64,000 bases of DNA from Xiphophorus maculatus (Eukaryota; Chordata; Actinopteri; Cyprinodontiformes; Poeciliidae), in contig NC_036443.1 in assembly GCF_002775205.1 (NCBI RefSeq), positions 30,567,717 to 30,631,716 of the forward strand. The letters are read 5' to 3'. Of the stretch, positions 47,136 to 60,177 are shown one piece after another. Position 1 is the stretch's first letter. Each line of letters starts with the position of its first letter. Below the pieces are notes generated by a model. That model was given only the letters and a program-made list of their open reading frames with translations. It ran no database searches and was not told the DNA's origin. The position numbers and the translations under genes are program-made.

Positions 47136-48634
47136 ATGAAATTTGTTCTTTTTACTTTGTTCCTTTGTGGATTCATCCTGAAAATCAATGTGAGTGAAAA
47201 TCTTCTCTTCTGTTTGCTGTTTAAAAAATCAGTTGTTAAAAATCTACATTTTGTGTTTTTATGTCTTTATTTTGACTGTATGTGAAACAGGCAGTGAAAC
47301 ACAGAAATGTGTCTGTATGAACAGCAGATAAACGATGATAACTTTATCTTCAATCAACTCTAAAAACTTTGAAGACAAAAAAGTTTTTAAAAGTAATTAT
47401 TTTTTATATCTGTCTCTCTTGGTTAACAGGGAAAAAGTTCATCAGGAGGTTTGTGCTTTAATCTTTCTGGTGTTTTGAGTTCACAAGGTGGCGCTGCAGG
47501 TTTTAGTATGAAGACAAGCTGGGCATGAAGGCTGATGTTGAATGTTCATCATTTATTGGATCTAAAACTGTTAAACATGAATTTATCTTTAGTTCGTGGG
47601 TGTTTGGACTTTTCTGTGTCCTGATATGAATATGATCTGAATGTCTCATGCAGCATGGCTCCCAGAGAAAAAATCCCTTGTTGCCTGTGAAGGAACAGTG
47701 GCTCGACTCCACTGTGGTAAGGTCACTGGTTTCACTGGTCGGTTCTGGAGCATTACACCATGAATACATTCAGGTTTCCAACATTTCCTCTTCGCTCTGG
47801 CAGAAGAAGGTCAGGCTATCTATGTGACCAGTGCTACATACGGACGCACTGATAAGAAGACGTGCAGCGCTGGTAGACCGGCCGACCAGCTAGAGAACAC
47901 TGAATGCTTCACATACGCAGAGGAAGTTGGTGAGAGGTACAGAGCTTCAGTATTTCCTGAAGGTTTATCAAACTGTATGTGAATGAGTGAATGAGGAGGA
48001 CTAAGAAAGGCAAATCGCTGACTTTGATCTGAATCCACAGATGCAACGGGAAACAGTGGTGTAAAGTCAAAGCCAGTAACTATGTGTTCGGAGATCCCTG
48101 CTATGGAACCTACAAGTACCTGGAGGTGGAATATATTTGTTACGGTGAGTTCAGGCTCTCACTTCACTAAAATCCTTCTCAAAACAGGAACAGCTTCAAC
48201 AAGTTGTTGCAACACAAACAGCAACTTTATGGATGTTGTTCCTGCTCATTTGAATGTTGTGCCTTTTCTAAACAAAAAGCCATCAGTAGCAGCTTTATTC
48301 ACTTTCTTCTTTAGCCTGATTAACAAATCCAGGATCTTAAATTGGTAAATAATTAAATACATAAAAAATTTGCTTTCCTTAAACTTTAAAAAATACTCTG
48401 TGCTAAATTCAGTTGTTATTTTTATTTATCTCTTTGTTTTTGTTTCCTTTGACTCTTTCTTAGTTTAAAGATAGAAATCACCATAATGTCATAAAAATTA
48501 TTTCTTCAGGTTTGGACAACCCTGACCGCCCTCCTCATGAGATTGTCTTGGTCAGAGGCTTCTCCAGACTCGCTGTAATACAGACTGCTACAAGAGATCT
48601 CTACTGCCAAAAGCCATCAGCATCTACACTGTAA
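47136..48634 (+). CDS. Rhamnose-binding (SUEL-type) lectin, type B (R3)
   Basis: Coding exons: 47136-47189, 47430-47448, 47654-47716, 47804-47936, 48041-48144 and probable LINE-derived last exon 48510-48634 (165 residues). The signal exon ends FILKIN (E to K against L2, L4, R1). The CRD has [43 protein letters not shown] and YIC. Exon 7 reads HEIVLVRG where L2 has HETVLVRG. Intact. Identical by eye to R5. Confidence 0.78.
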
Positions 48635-48854
48635 AATCTAATTAGTTATCAATAACTCAAAAAGCATGTAAACTGACTGCCCTTAACAAAACAAGTACAT
48701 AAAAGTACATATTTTAAGTTGCACCAACTAGTGCATCCTTTGGAGAGTACACTTACAGATGAGTTAAAGCAGCTCAACCCATCAAGCACTTAAATCAAGA
48801 GCCACCTGCCTCAAATATCTATGCATAAATCAAAACAGGTTCCAATCTTCTGAG

Positions 48855-49277
48855 TCCAAATCCAAAAATACTTTATTGATTCCAAGTGGAAATTAAATGT
48901 TGTTGTAACTTATTAATTCAAATTTTTCAGTTCTTCTTGATGCTGACGGCTGTTGACAGGAATGATCTCCTATAGCAGTCTGTATCACAGTAAATCTGAA
49001 GAAGCCTCTGACTGAACACACTCTTTTCCCAAGACAGTCTGAAGAGGTTGTCAGGGTTCATAGTTTCTTGATTTTATGAATAATCCTCTGTGCATCATCA
49101 TCATGTCCAGAGGTTCCCCAGTCGTGCCCAGAATAGAAGCAGAAGTCGCCTTCTTCATCAGGATGTTGATGAAGACTCTGGTGCTGCTGCCCCAACAGAT
49201 GATGGCTGAAGACAACAAACTGAGAGAAGATCTGCAGCATCTTGTTGAAAACCTGGAAGGATCTTAGCGTCCTCAAG
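48855..49277 (-). mobile_element. LINE 3' fragment, antisense to lectins
   Basis: Copy of 39556-39978. Confidence 0.7.
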
Positions 49278-49809
49278 AAGCTGACAGAAAATAATCTGAA
49301 TTACAATTAAACATAACAAATAAAGTAATATCACAGATTATAGCTTTGAAAATCTTTTTATTTTTCTTCCTGTTGTATCAAACTTAAAGACAGTTTTTCT
49401 CTCCAACTGCTTCTCTTTGTAAACTTCTTCAGCCAAAATAAAACAAAAAGCTGAAAGAGGAATATGTACATGTCCTTACTTTAAATAATTAAGTTTTTAA
49501 GATTAACAATGTATTCCTCTCATTTCACAGGAGCTAGGCTGGTAGCTGAACTCTGCTGGCAAACACCAAACTGTTAGCAAGCAACCCTTGTCGGTGTTTG
49601 TAGTTAGTAACAAATATATCCATGAATGACTTTTTGTTATTTCACCTTCAATGAAACGCTGGTAAATACAAACTGAATGTTCCCATAACTGAGTGGCTCT
49701 TAGATGCTCATGTGAGAACTTAGCAAGCAGGTTATGTAGAAGTCACTGGGGCCACGACCAAGTGGAACTGGGAGAACTCAGAGTACAATAATCCACATGA
49801 ACATCACAT

Positions 49810-50287
49810 CTAGAAGTGGATATTAATGAATAGTTCTACATCACCCAGTTCTACAGTCATTCACTGAGAGAACAGACTTTAAACTACTGCTGGTAGTTTA
49901 TAAATCACTGAACGGATCAAATATCTGCTGCTGCAGGATCAACCTTCCAGACCTCTCAGCTTCTGTTTCTGGTTCTGCTCTGGATCAGAACCAGAACCAA
50001 ACATGGAGAAGCAGCATTCAGCTTCTATGCACCACAATTCTGGAACCAACTTCCAGAAAACTTCAAAACAGCCAAAACACTGAGTACCTTTAAGTCAAGG
50101 CTAAAACCCACCTGTTTAAAGTTGCTTTTAACCATAATGAATGGAACACTGATCAACATGATATTGATGATTATTGATGATATTGATGATCGCTCTGTTT
50201 TTATGACTTTTTGTTTTTCTGTTTTATGATGTAAAAAGTTTTTTTGGTGAAATGTGCTATACAAATAAACTTGATCGATTGATTTGC
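49810..50287 (+). mobile_element. LINE 3' fragment (FWNQLPENF type)
   Basis: Copy of 40510-40985. Confidence 0.75.
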
Positions 50288-50344
50288 AATAGACCACCAG
50301 AAGGCCCAAAACTCTGATAGTAGTTTTATGTTTTGATTCCTATA

Positions 50345-50839
50345 TAACAGAAAACCCACACATGCACACGCCCACCGCACCCATACATGCGCACACACAC
50401 ACACACACACATGCCCACACATGCACACACACACATATGTTTGTCTCTCTATCTTTGCAGGGACTTTCCATTGACTTCGATTAATTTCTACAACCCAACC
50501 CTAACCAAAACTCAATACACATCCTAGTCCTAAACCTAACTCTTAACCCAAAAACACAATTTCCCCTTGTGGGGGCCAAGTCCTGGTCCCCACAAGGGGC
50601 AGTGTCTCCACAATGTAATATGTGTCAGGAAAATGGTCCCACAATGCATCAAATACCTGTTGCTCACACACTTGGTTGTGTGTGTGTGTGTTTGTGTGTT
50701 TCATTGACAGACCAAGCATTCAGTCACCATCACATACCTTACTGTAACCCAAAATCAGCATTTTACCTCATGGGGACCAAGAGATGTCCCCACAATGTAG
50801 AGGGACTAAAGGTTCCCATGAACACATAAAAACCTGGTT

Positions 50840-50902
<63 letters not shown>

Positions 50903-50928
50903 ACACACACACACACACACACACACAG
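50345..50928. repeat. CA microsatellite block with TGTGGGGAC motifs
   Basis: The (CA)n run at 50840-50927 is interrupted by single CG and CC steps. The same interruptions occur at the same relative sites in 60089-60176. Confidence 0.8.
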
Positions 50929-52422
50929 GCCGGTCTGTCAGGATCTCCCAGGCCTTTTTCTCTCCACAGTTCGCTCCTGGGCTGCTGCATTATTAACATA
51001 AGAAAAACTCCAGAGGACAAACAAATCTGGGCATTTAAATCTTATTTCTGAAAAGTAAAGAAAAGACTCACATGTTAGTTTTGCTTACGGCAGTAACTCA
51101 GGATTGTGCTCCTTGTGTTAATGGAGGAGTGTGTAAATGGCTTTGCATTGTTCAAGAGCCTTTCCTTCACTGAGGAGCTCAAGTAGTTGAAGAAAAACTC
51201 CAAGGAATCTTTAAAATAACGTGCAGAACGGCCAGGTCCACTTTAATTGTGACCAGAGTGAGTAAGGGGAAGGCTTGGGGTCAGAAGGAGGTCAATCCTG
51301 AAGCTACTTCTTCACATTTCTGATTATTAGAGCTTATTTAACCTTTTGCTGTTTCCTGGTTGTCAGAATGTTAACGTCAGGCTTAAGGTGTTAGTTTGGA
51401 AAAACCAGTTGGATTTTATGCTGTTGCTAAACAAAACTGTTCTTATTCTCCCTGAAATGTTTGCCTTAAACATTTTATCTTTGAGAAGAAGCTCTTATCA
51501 TTAGATATCACACCATTCATACAAGATATTTATGCCTAAATCTTAATCCGTTTGTAGTTTATAGCATGTTGCTGATGCTTATGGGGATCTCATTCAACAG
51601 AAATATTCATAAACATAAATGTGAGCCTCCAGTCCCAGACAAAGCAGCACAGACTCTGGTGCAGAAACATCCACATCACAGTTACAGATAATTTTCTCTC
51701 TGTGCTTTTCCAGAATCCCAAGGCCTTAGAAACGACTTGGTGACCATTTCCAGACTCAAATAGCAAAGATTTATTTCTTCTCTCTTCCTAAATGTATTTA
51801 CATCATGGCATGATAAATGAAGCTATATTTCAACAAAATCTATAGAGAGGATTGAAATTAATTCATCATTTAAAACAGCATTTTGTAGTTACTGGAATCA
51901 ACTTTGCATGACACTGAAATTTGTCCACAATCTGACAAAACTGAGAAAAAGCAAATTCAGAAGGAATCGTTAGCTCCAACATGTTTCCAGAGATATTAGT
52001 AAGGTTTTAAATATTGAACTCATCCAAGAGTAAAATAACGGGATTTCATAGAGCAGATAAAGACATTAATGGTTTATGATTCCTGTATAAAACCAGAGAG
52101 CAGATGGAGACGGCTGACAGAATCACGATCCACATCAAGGCCAAGAATCTTTGTTAACAGAAAATCCCACCTGGCTGCTGCAGCCAGTAACTAAAACCCA
52201 ACTGGGTTTTTCCATCCCAACATTTTCAGTCTGGTGTACCTGCTAGCTGGGCTGGGGGCTATAAAGAGATGATCAGTGATTTATCAACAGGAATGAGGAG
52301 AAAAGGCTTCAGGTGTGACACACCCATCACCAACCTGAACTTCTGGTCAGAAAAACTCAACAGGCTGAATTGTTGCCTGGATAAAGACATTTTGTTCCTC
52401 TGTCAGATCATCAGTGAAGGTT

Positions 52423-52428
52423 TATAAA
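52423..52428 (+). promoter_or_regulatory. TATA box of lectin R4
   Basis: TATAAA. The first exon ends at 52508 before GTAAGA. Confidence 0.7.
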
Positions 52429-52692
52429 CCCTCCATTCCCTGGTTGAAGGCACACTGCTGCTAGTGAGTCCTGCTGCTGCTGCTGCTTGGATTCTTCATC
52501 ACAACAAGGTAAGATTTGACTTAAAACTGGAAAATTAATAGTAAGATTAAGTCTTGCAAAAAACTTTATGTTCATATTTATTAATTCAACTGTGCCATTT
52601 AGTTTAGCAGATTGTTGAAAATATTTCAGCAAATCATTGAGTTTTTCTCAGTCATATCTCAGAGTAACTGAATGTTTCCTATTTTCATACAG

Positions 52693-53638
52693 ATGAAATT
52701 CGTCCTTTTTACTTTGTTCCTTTGTGGATTCGTCCTGGAAATCAATGTGAGTGAAAACCTTCTCTTCTCTTTGTGGTTTGAATATCTGTTGTTAAAAACA
52801 TTATTTTACTGGTTTTATTTAGCAATTATAGTTTTCTTGTCATTCAAATTTTAACCAGATTTTAATTTGATGCTTACATCTCTAAGGAGCTTGAAGTAAA
52901 AATCCTGCCGTTTCTATTTGTGATTCATTTTGTTGTTTTTTTTTTTAACAGGCTGGACGTGGTTTTCAAAAACCGAAAAGTTAGTTTTGCAAGTTTTAGT
53001 ATGAACACAAGATTATTTAATCTGAAATTATGAAACATAAATTTTGCTTTGGGTCATGGATAGCTGAACTTTTCAGTGTATTGATATTAATATGATCTGA
53101 ATCTCTCATATAACAGAACCAGGGTCAGTTTGCAGGAATAAGAACTGTTGTGGCATGTGAGGGATCAGAGGCTCACTTATCGTGTGGTAAGGTTACTGGT
53201 TTTACTGGTTGTTCTGGAGCATTACACCATGAATACTTTCAGATTTCCAACATTTCGTCTTCTGTCTTCCAACAGCGCATGAGGATATATTTGTGATCAG
53301 GTGCTAAATATGGACGCAGCGATCGGATGACGTGCTCCTATGGGATACCTGCAGAGCAGACGAAGAACACTAATTGTGCTACGAGGCAGAATCCGTGTTT
53401 CAGAAGTACAGAGCTTCAATCTTTCCTAAAGGGTTTTCTAACTGGATATTAATTAACAAATCCAAGAAACTGACAAATCACAATTTCTAGGAAACTGACC
53501 TTGATGTGAATCCACAGATGCGAGGGGAGATCAGCGTGCGATGTCTTAGCCAGCAGCGCTGTGTTCGGAGATCCCTGTGTTGGGACCTACAAGTACCTGG
53601 AGGTGCTATATCTATGTGAAAGTGAGTTTATGGTCTAA
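52693..53638 (+). pseudogene. Type A rhamnose-binding lectin with several frame-breaking indels (R4)
   Basis: Exons by homology: 52693-52746, 52952-52979, 53117-53186, 53276-53405 and 53518-53621, with a possible read-through stop at 53636-53638. Exon 4 has one extra base (GGGTCAGTTTGC where R6 has GGGTCGTTTGC), shifting frame to an early TGA. Exon 5 has one extra G (ATCAGGTGC, giving an in-frame TAA two codons on in the original frame) and one missing G further on (ACGAGGCAG against ACGAGGGCAG). Signal exon, promoter and splice sites are normal. The breaks coincide with other single-base indels in 53.1-54.85 kb, so the damage may lie in the assembly. Confidence 0.75.
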
Positions 53639-56030
53639 CTTCACTAAAATATTTCTAAAATTCAAGAACAACATTGAAAAGCATTAATGTCACATTTGTT
53701 TTATTCAGCTGATTTAAATTTCCTTTTCTTTATCTTGAAGAAACTCCATTAGTAGCAGCTTAATTTACCATGTTTTTAACCTGATTAACAAACCCAGCTT
53801 TTCAATTAGGAAATTAATTAGGTGAAATAATCTTTTTAGGATTCTCAATTCATCCATATTTCCAAGGTTTCCTTTTTTATTTTTAATTTTCATTCATATT
53901 TTGTTTTTTATATGTATTTATTTTATTTATTAATTTGTTTATTCCTGTTTTTTGATTCCTCGAATTTCTTTCTTTCTTTTTTAAATAAAAAACGTAAACA
54001 TCCCATAATAAAATATCAAGACTCGGAGTTTGGTTGCCATGGCGATCCTGTGGAGTAGGTTTTGTCCAAACTCTGTAGTCTGGTTAAAACTTTTCCCTCA
54101 TCCGCTTTAATGTTCCAGTCCAGCTCAGTAACACAGTCAGTAGCACTAATGCCTTGCAGCAACAAGGTCCTGGGTTTGAATCCTAGCCTGGGTCTTCTGC
54201 ATTTACTTAGAAAGAATATATTTAATTTTTACACCAAAGACAGAAAACCAGCCTTGACTCTCCAGAGGCCTTGTTGCAGCTTTAGAACTGGTGATATTTC
54301 ACTTTCTGATGTCTAAAATGCATTCTGCTGAAACGATATTGTTAATATTTCCATGTTTTCAGTTCCATTTGCAACTGAATAAAGCGACGATCAGATCTGC
54401 TGTGCTGAGGATGAAATGCATCATAATCAGTACATCTACAGACGTTGATCCACTGATGTGCAGCTTCATCTGTCTTCAGTTTCTTTTTATGTTTACTTAG
54501 CATTTTATTTGTTTTTCTTCTCCAATCTTCATCTTTTTTTGCTTCTATTTCAACTTTCCTCAATAAACCTAACTTGCATTTACATTTTGCTCAGTTTGTT
54601 TTGCTTTGTTCGCTACAAACAGCCTGATGGGGACGAAAACTTTGACAAACTCCTTCCAAACTATGAAGGTAGTTTAAAAAACTGTTTCCAGCCTGAACAG
54701 GAAGGAACATGTGGAGGAAGTTGGTTGAATGTCTGTGAGAACGCTGCCTGCTGTCATCTGGATCAGATCAAGATGGCCGCCAACCAGAAGTGACACATTT
54801 AGGATGTTTTTTTGTTTACACACAAAAACTAGCATTTTTATTTTGCCAAACGTTGCATATACTTTCACGCCATTAGTTTTACCTTCCATATTTAATGTGG
54901 TCATGGTTGGCTGAGGTTTGTGGGGCTTATTTACAAAAATGGAAAAATGCTTCATCCGACCTCCAAACTTTAAAAAGTTCCTAAAACATCACACTCTCAT
55001 TCAAATGAGCTCAGATTTTTAGAATGCTTCTTTGGATTGTTCTCAACATTTCATACACTCTATGTTTGGCCATATCTCCATATGCCTCACTCTGGGTTTT
55101 TTCACAAGTTTGTACTTAACACAAATATCTGTATCTTTCTCAATCCTTTGACTATCCTAACTAAATTGCTCCCAATAGTGGGACATGTCAGCCTTAGTTA
55201 TTCTGCAAAGTTTGGCAACAGTCAAATTCACATTTATCTTGGGCAGCAGCATGTCTGAACATGAACATATTTTAGCCTCATCTAACTTTATCTAAGGGGA
55301 ATTCCAAGTTTAAATGAACCTTATAAGCTATAATATTTATTTGACCATAGTAGGATTTGTATTTGGTTTATATTTCTGTTTTGTCTCATTTCAATTTCAC
55401 TCCTTTCTGCATTAAATCCTCTTCACATTCAACAGATCCTTGTAGGAAGTAATGCAAGACAGTTTAACTGACTGAGATCATCAATAAAGCACTGATGTAC
55501 ATTTCAACAGTACATTGCACCCAGTATACTGTTGCACATTGGCACTGTCCTGATGGAGAAAACAGGACAGAAAACAAGAACAGCTGATCCAAACGGAGAG
55601 TTCTCTACATCATCACAACAGCTGATAACCATGGAACCAACTGGACAACAACAGCTGCACACTGCTGCACAGCAGATAACCAACCAGCTGGATATCTGAC
55701 ATGTGAAGAGACCAAACTAGCTCTACACCTGTCGTTTCCCAGAATGCATCTGGCCCCTACCAGTAATCTGCTTTTACAGTTTGGCTGCACTTTACCCTGA
55801 GTGTTGCTAGTGAAACTGAATCAAAAACATGGATACTAAAAATAAATTCATACTGTTAAATTTATAAAATTTTAAAGCACATTTTTACAGTTACTTGAAT
55901 CATCTAAGCACAGCACTGAAATATTTCCATAATCTGATAAAACCTGACACATTCCTGCCTCACCCATCACCAACCTGGAGTTCTGGTCAGAAAACCTCAA
56001 CAGGACGAATTGTTGCCTGGATAAAGACAT
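53639..56030 (+). other. Intergenic region between R4 (A) and R5 (B)
   Basis: Collinear with 44375-46780, including a SINE relic at 54117-54202. Several single-base differences from R2 and R6 occur up to about 54850; from there it matches the R2-R3 interval exactly by eye. Confidence 0.45.
54117..54202 (+). repeat. tRNA-like SINE relic, R4 unit
   Basis: Same relic as 44866-44955. Confidence 0.6.
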
Positions 56031-56062
56031 TTTGTTCCTCTGTCAGATCATCAGTGAAGGTT

Positions 56063-56068
56063 TATAAA
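56063..56068 (+). promoter_or_regulatory. TATA box of lectin R5
   Basis: TATAAA. The first exon ends at 56148 with ATG before donor GTAAAA. Confidence 0.7.
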
Positions 56069-56384
56069 CCCTCCATTCCCTGGTTGAAGGCACACTGCTG
56101 CTAGTGAATCTGGTTTCTGCTGCTGCTTTGATTCTTCATCACAAGATGGTAAAATTTGACTGAACAAACCCAAAAAAAGCTGCTTACAATTCTGTTCTTC
56201 TAATATATGTTATGATAAATTCTAGTTCTGATTCTCGGAGACATGAAAACTTGTTTCCATCATGTTTATATTGATGGATGAAATGTATGATTTGGTTCAG
56301 CAGCTTGTTGAAAATGTTGTAGAAAATCCTCTAATATTTTGAGTCATATTTCAGAGTAACTGAATGTTTCTTATCTTCATACAG

Positions 56385-57883
56385 ATGAAATTTGTTCTTT
56401 TTACTTTGTTCCTTTGTGGATTCATCCTGAAAATCAATGTGAGTGAAAATCTTCTCTTCTGTTTGCTGTTTAAAAAATCAGTTGTTAAAAATCTACATTT
56501 TGTGTTTTTATGTCTTTATTTTGACTGTATGTGAAACAGGCAGTGAAACACAGAAATGTGTCTGTATGAACAGCAGATAAACGATGATAACTTTATCTTC
56601 AATCAACTCTAAAAACTTTGAAGACAAAAAAGTTTTTAAAAGTAATTATTTTTTATATCTGTCTCTCTTGGTTAACAGGGAAAAAGTTCATCAGGAGGTT
56701 TGTGCTTTAATCTTTCTGGTGTTTTGAGTTCACAAGGTGGCGCTGCAGGTTTTAGTATGAAGACAAGCTGGGCATGAAGGCTGATGTTGAATGTTCATCA
56801 TTTATTGGATCTAAAACTGTTAAACATGAATTTATCTTTAGTTCGTGGGTGTTTGGACTTTTCTGTGTCCTGATATGAATATGATCTGAATGTCTCATGC
56901 AGCATGGCTCCCAGAGAAAAAATCCCTTGTTGCCTGTGAAGGAACAGTGGCTCGACTCCACTGTGGTAAGGTCACTGGTTTCACTGGTCGGTTCTGGAGC
57001 ATTACACCATGAATACATTCAGGTTTCCAACATTTCCTCTTCGCTCTGGCAGAAGAAGGTCAGGCTATCTATGTGACCAGTGCTACATACGGACGCACTG
57101 ATAAGAAGACGTGCAGCGCTGGTAGACCGGCCGACCAGCTAGAGAACACTGAATGCTTCACATACGCAGAGGAAGTTGGTGAGAGGTACAGAGCTTCAGT
57201 ATTTCCTGAAGGTTTATCAAACTGTATGTGAATGAGTGAATGAGGAGGACTAAGAAAGGCAAATCGCTGACTTTGATCTGAATCCACAGATGCAACGGGA
57301 AACAGTGGTGTAAAGTCAAAGCCAGTAACTATGTGTTCGGAGATCCCTGCTATGGAACCTACAAGTACCTGGAGGTGGAATATATTTGTTACGGTGAGTT
57401 CAGGCTCTCACTTCACTAAAATCCTTCTCAAAACAGGAACAGCTTCAACAAGTTGTTGCAACACAAACAGCAACTTTATGGATGTTGTTCCTGCTCATTT
57501 GAATGTTGTGCCTTTTCTAAACAAAAAGCCATCAGTAGCAGCTTTATTCACTTTCTTCTTTAGCCTGATTAACAAATCCAGGATCTTAAATTGGTAAATA
57601 ATTAAATACATAAAAAATTTGCTTTCCTTAAACTTTAAAAAATACTCTGTGCTAAATTCAGTTGTTATTTTTATTTATCTCTTTGTTTTTGTTTCCTTTG
57701 ACTCTTTCTTAGTTTAAAGATAGAAATCACCATAATGTCATAAAAATTATTTCTTCAGGTTTGGACAACCCTGACCGCCCTCCTCATGAGATTGTCTTGG
57801 TCAGAGGCTTCTCCAGACTCGCTGTAATACAGACTGCTACAAGAGATCTCTACTGCCAAAAGCCATCAGCATCTACACTGTAA
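56385..57883 (+). CDS. Rhamnose-binding (SUEL-type) lectin, type B (R5)
   Basis: Coding exons: 56385-56438, 56679-56697, 56903-56965, 57053-57185, 57290-57393 and probable LINE-derived last exon 57759-57883, all exactly 9,249 bp after R3. The protein is identical to R3 by eye, including FILKIN and QLENTEC. Intact. It is either a very recent duplicate or an assembly duplicate of R3. Confidence 0.75.
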
Positions 57884-58103
57884 AATCTAATTAGTTATCA
57901 ATAACTCAAAAAGCATGTAAACTGACTGCCCTTAACAAAACAAGTACATAAAAGTACATATTTTAAGTTGCACCAACTAGTGCATCCTTTGGAGAGTACA
58001 CTTACAGATGAGTTAAAGCAGCTCAACCCATCAAGCACTTAAATCAAGAGCCACCTGCCTCAAATATCTATGCATAAATCAAAACAGGTTCCAATCTTCT
58101 GAG

Positions 58104-58526
58104 TCCAAATCCAAAAATACTTTATTGATTCCAAGTGGAAATTAAATGTTGTTGTAACTTATTAATTCAAATTTTTCAGTTCTTCTTGATGCTGACGGCT
58201 GTTGACAGGAATGATCTCCTATAGCAGTCTGTATCACAGTAAATCTGAAGAAGCCTCTGACTGAACACACTCTTTTCCCAAGACAGTCTGAAGAGGTTGT
58301 CAGGGTTCATAGTTTCTTGATTTTATGAATAATCCTCTGTGCATCATCATCATGTCCAGAGGTTCCCCAGTCGTGCCCAGAATAGAAGCAGAAGTCGCCT
58401 TCTTCATCAGGATGTTGATGAAGACTCTGGTGCTGCTGCCCCAACAGATGATGGCTGAAGACAACAAACTGAGAGAAGATCTGCAGCATCTTGTTGAAAA
58501 CCTGGAAGGATCTTAGCGTCCTCAAG
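58104..58526 (-). mobile_element. LINE 3' fragment, antisense to lectins
   Basis: Copy of 48855-49277. Confidence 0.7.
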
Positions 58527-59058
58527 AAGCTGACAGAAAATAATCTGAATTACAATTAAACATAACAAATAAAGTAATATCACAGATTATAGCTTTGAAA
58601 ATCTTTTTATTTTTCTTCCTGTTGTATCAAACTTAAAGACAGTTTTTCTCTCCAACTGCTTCTCTTTGTAAACTTCTTCAGCCAAAATAAAACAAAAAGC
58701 TGAAAGAGGAATATGTACATGTCCTTACTTTAAATAATTAAGTTTTTAAGATTAACAATGTATTCCTCTCATTTCACAGGAGCTAGGCTGGTAGCTGAAC
58801 TCTGCTGGCAAACACCAAACTGTTAGCAAGCAACCCTTGTCGGTGTTTGTAGTTAGTAACAAATATATCCATGAATGACTTTTTGTTATTTCACCTTCAA
58901 TGAAACGCTGGTAAATACAAACTGAATGTTCCCATAACTGAGTGGCTCTTAGATGCTCATGTGAGAACTTAGCAAGCAGGTTATGTAGAAGTCACTGGGG
59001 CCACGACCAAGTGGAACTGGGAGAACTCAGAGTACAATAATCCACATGAACATCACAT

Positions 59059-59536
59059 CTAGAAGTGGATATTAATGAATAGTTCTACATCACCCAGTTC
59101 TACAGTCATTCACTGAGAGAACAGACTTTAAACTACTGCTGGTAGTTTATAAATCACTGAACGGATCAAATATCTGCTGCTGCAGGATCAACCTTCCAGA
59201 CCTCTCAGCTTCTGTTTCTGGTTCTGCTCTGGATCAGAACCAGAACCAAACATGGAGAAGCAGCATTCAGCTTCTATGCACCACAATTCTGGAACCAACT
59301 TCCAGAAAACTTCAAAACAGCCAAAACACTGAGTACCTTTAAGTCAAGGCTAAAACCCACCTGTTTAAAGTTGCTTTTAACCATAATGAATGGAACACTG
59401 ATCAACATGATATTGATGATTATTGATGATATTGATGATCGCTCTGTTTTTATGACTTTTTGTTTTTCTGTTTTATGATGTAAAAAGTTTTTTTGGTGAA
59501 ATGTGCTATACAAATAAACTTGATCGATTGATTTGC
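59059..59536 (+). mobile_element. LINE 3' fragment (FWNQLPENF type)
   Basis: Copy of 49810-50287. Confidence 0.75.
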
Positions 59537-59593
59537 AATAGACCACCAGAAGGCCCAAAACTCTGATAGTAGTTTTATGTTTTGATTCCTATA

Positions 59594-60088
59594 TAACAGA
59601 AAACCCACACATGCACACGCCCACCGCACCCATACATGCGCACACACACACACACACACATGCCCACACATGCACACACACACATATGTTTGTCTCTCTA
59701 TCTTTGCAGGGACTTTCCATTGACTTCGATTAATTTCTACAACCCAACCCTAACCAAAACTCAATACACATCCTAGTCCTAAACCTAACTCTTAACCCAA
59801 AAACACAATTTCCCCTTGTGGGGGCCAAGTCCTGGTCCCCACAAGGGGCAGTGTCTCCACAATGTAATATGTGTCAGGAAAATGGTCCCACAATGCATCA
59901 AATACCTGTTGCTCACACACTTGGTTGTGTGTGTGTGTGTTTGTGTGTTTCATTGACAGACCAAGCATTCAGTCACCATCACATACCTTACTGTAACCCA
60001 AAATCAGCATTTTACCTCATGGGGACCAAGAGATGTCCCCACAATGTAGAGGGACTAAAGGTTCCCATGAACACATAAAAACCTGGTT

Positions 60089-60151
<63 letters not shown>

Positions 60152-60177
60152 ACACACACACACACACACACACACAG
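59594..60177. repeat. CA microsatellite block with TGTGGGGAC motifs
   Basis: Same length and interruptions as 50345-50928. Confidence 0.8.

Larger units (their letters stand above)
48635..52390 (+). other. Intergenic region between R3 (B) and R4 (A)
   Basis: Collinear with 39336-43150. LINE fragments and CA block listed separately. Confidence 0.45.
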
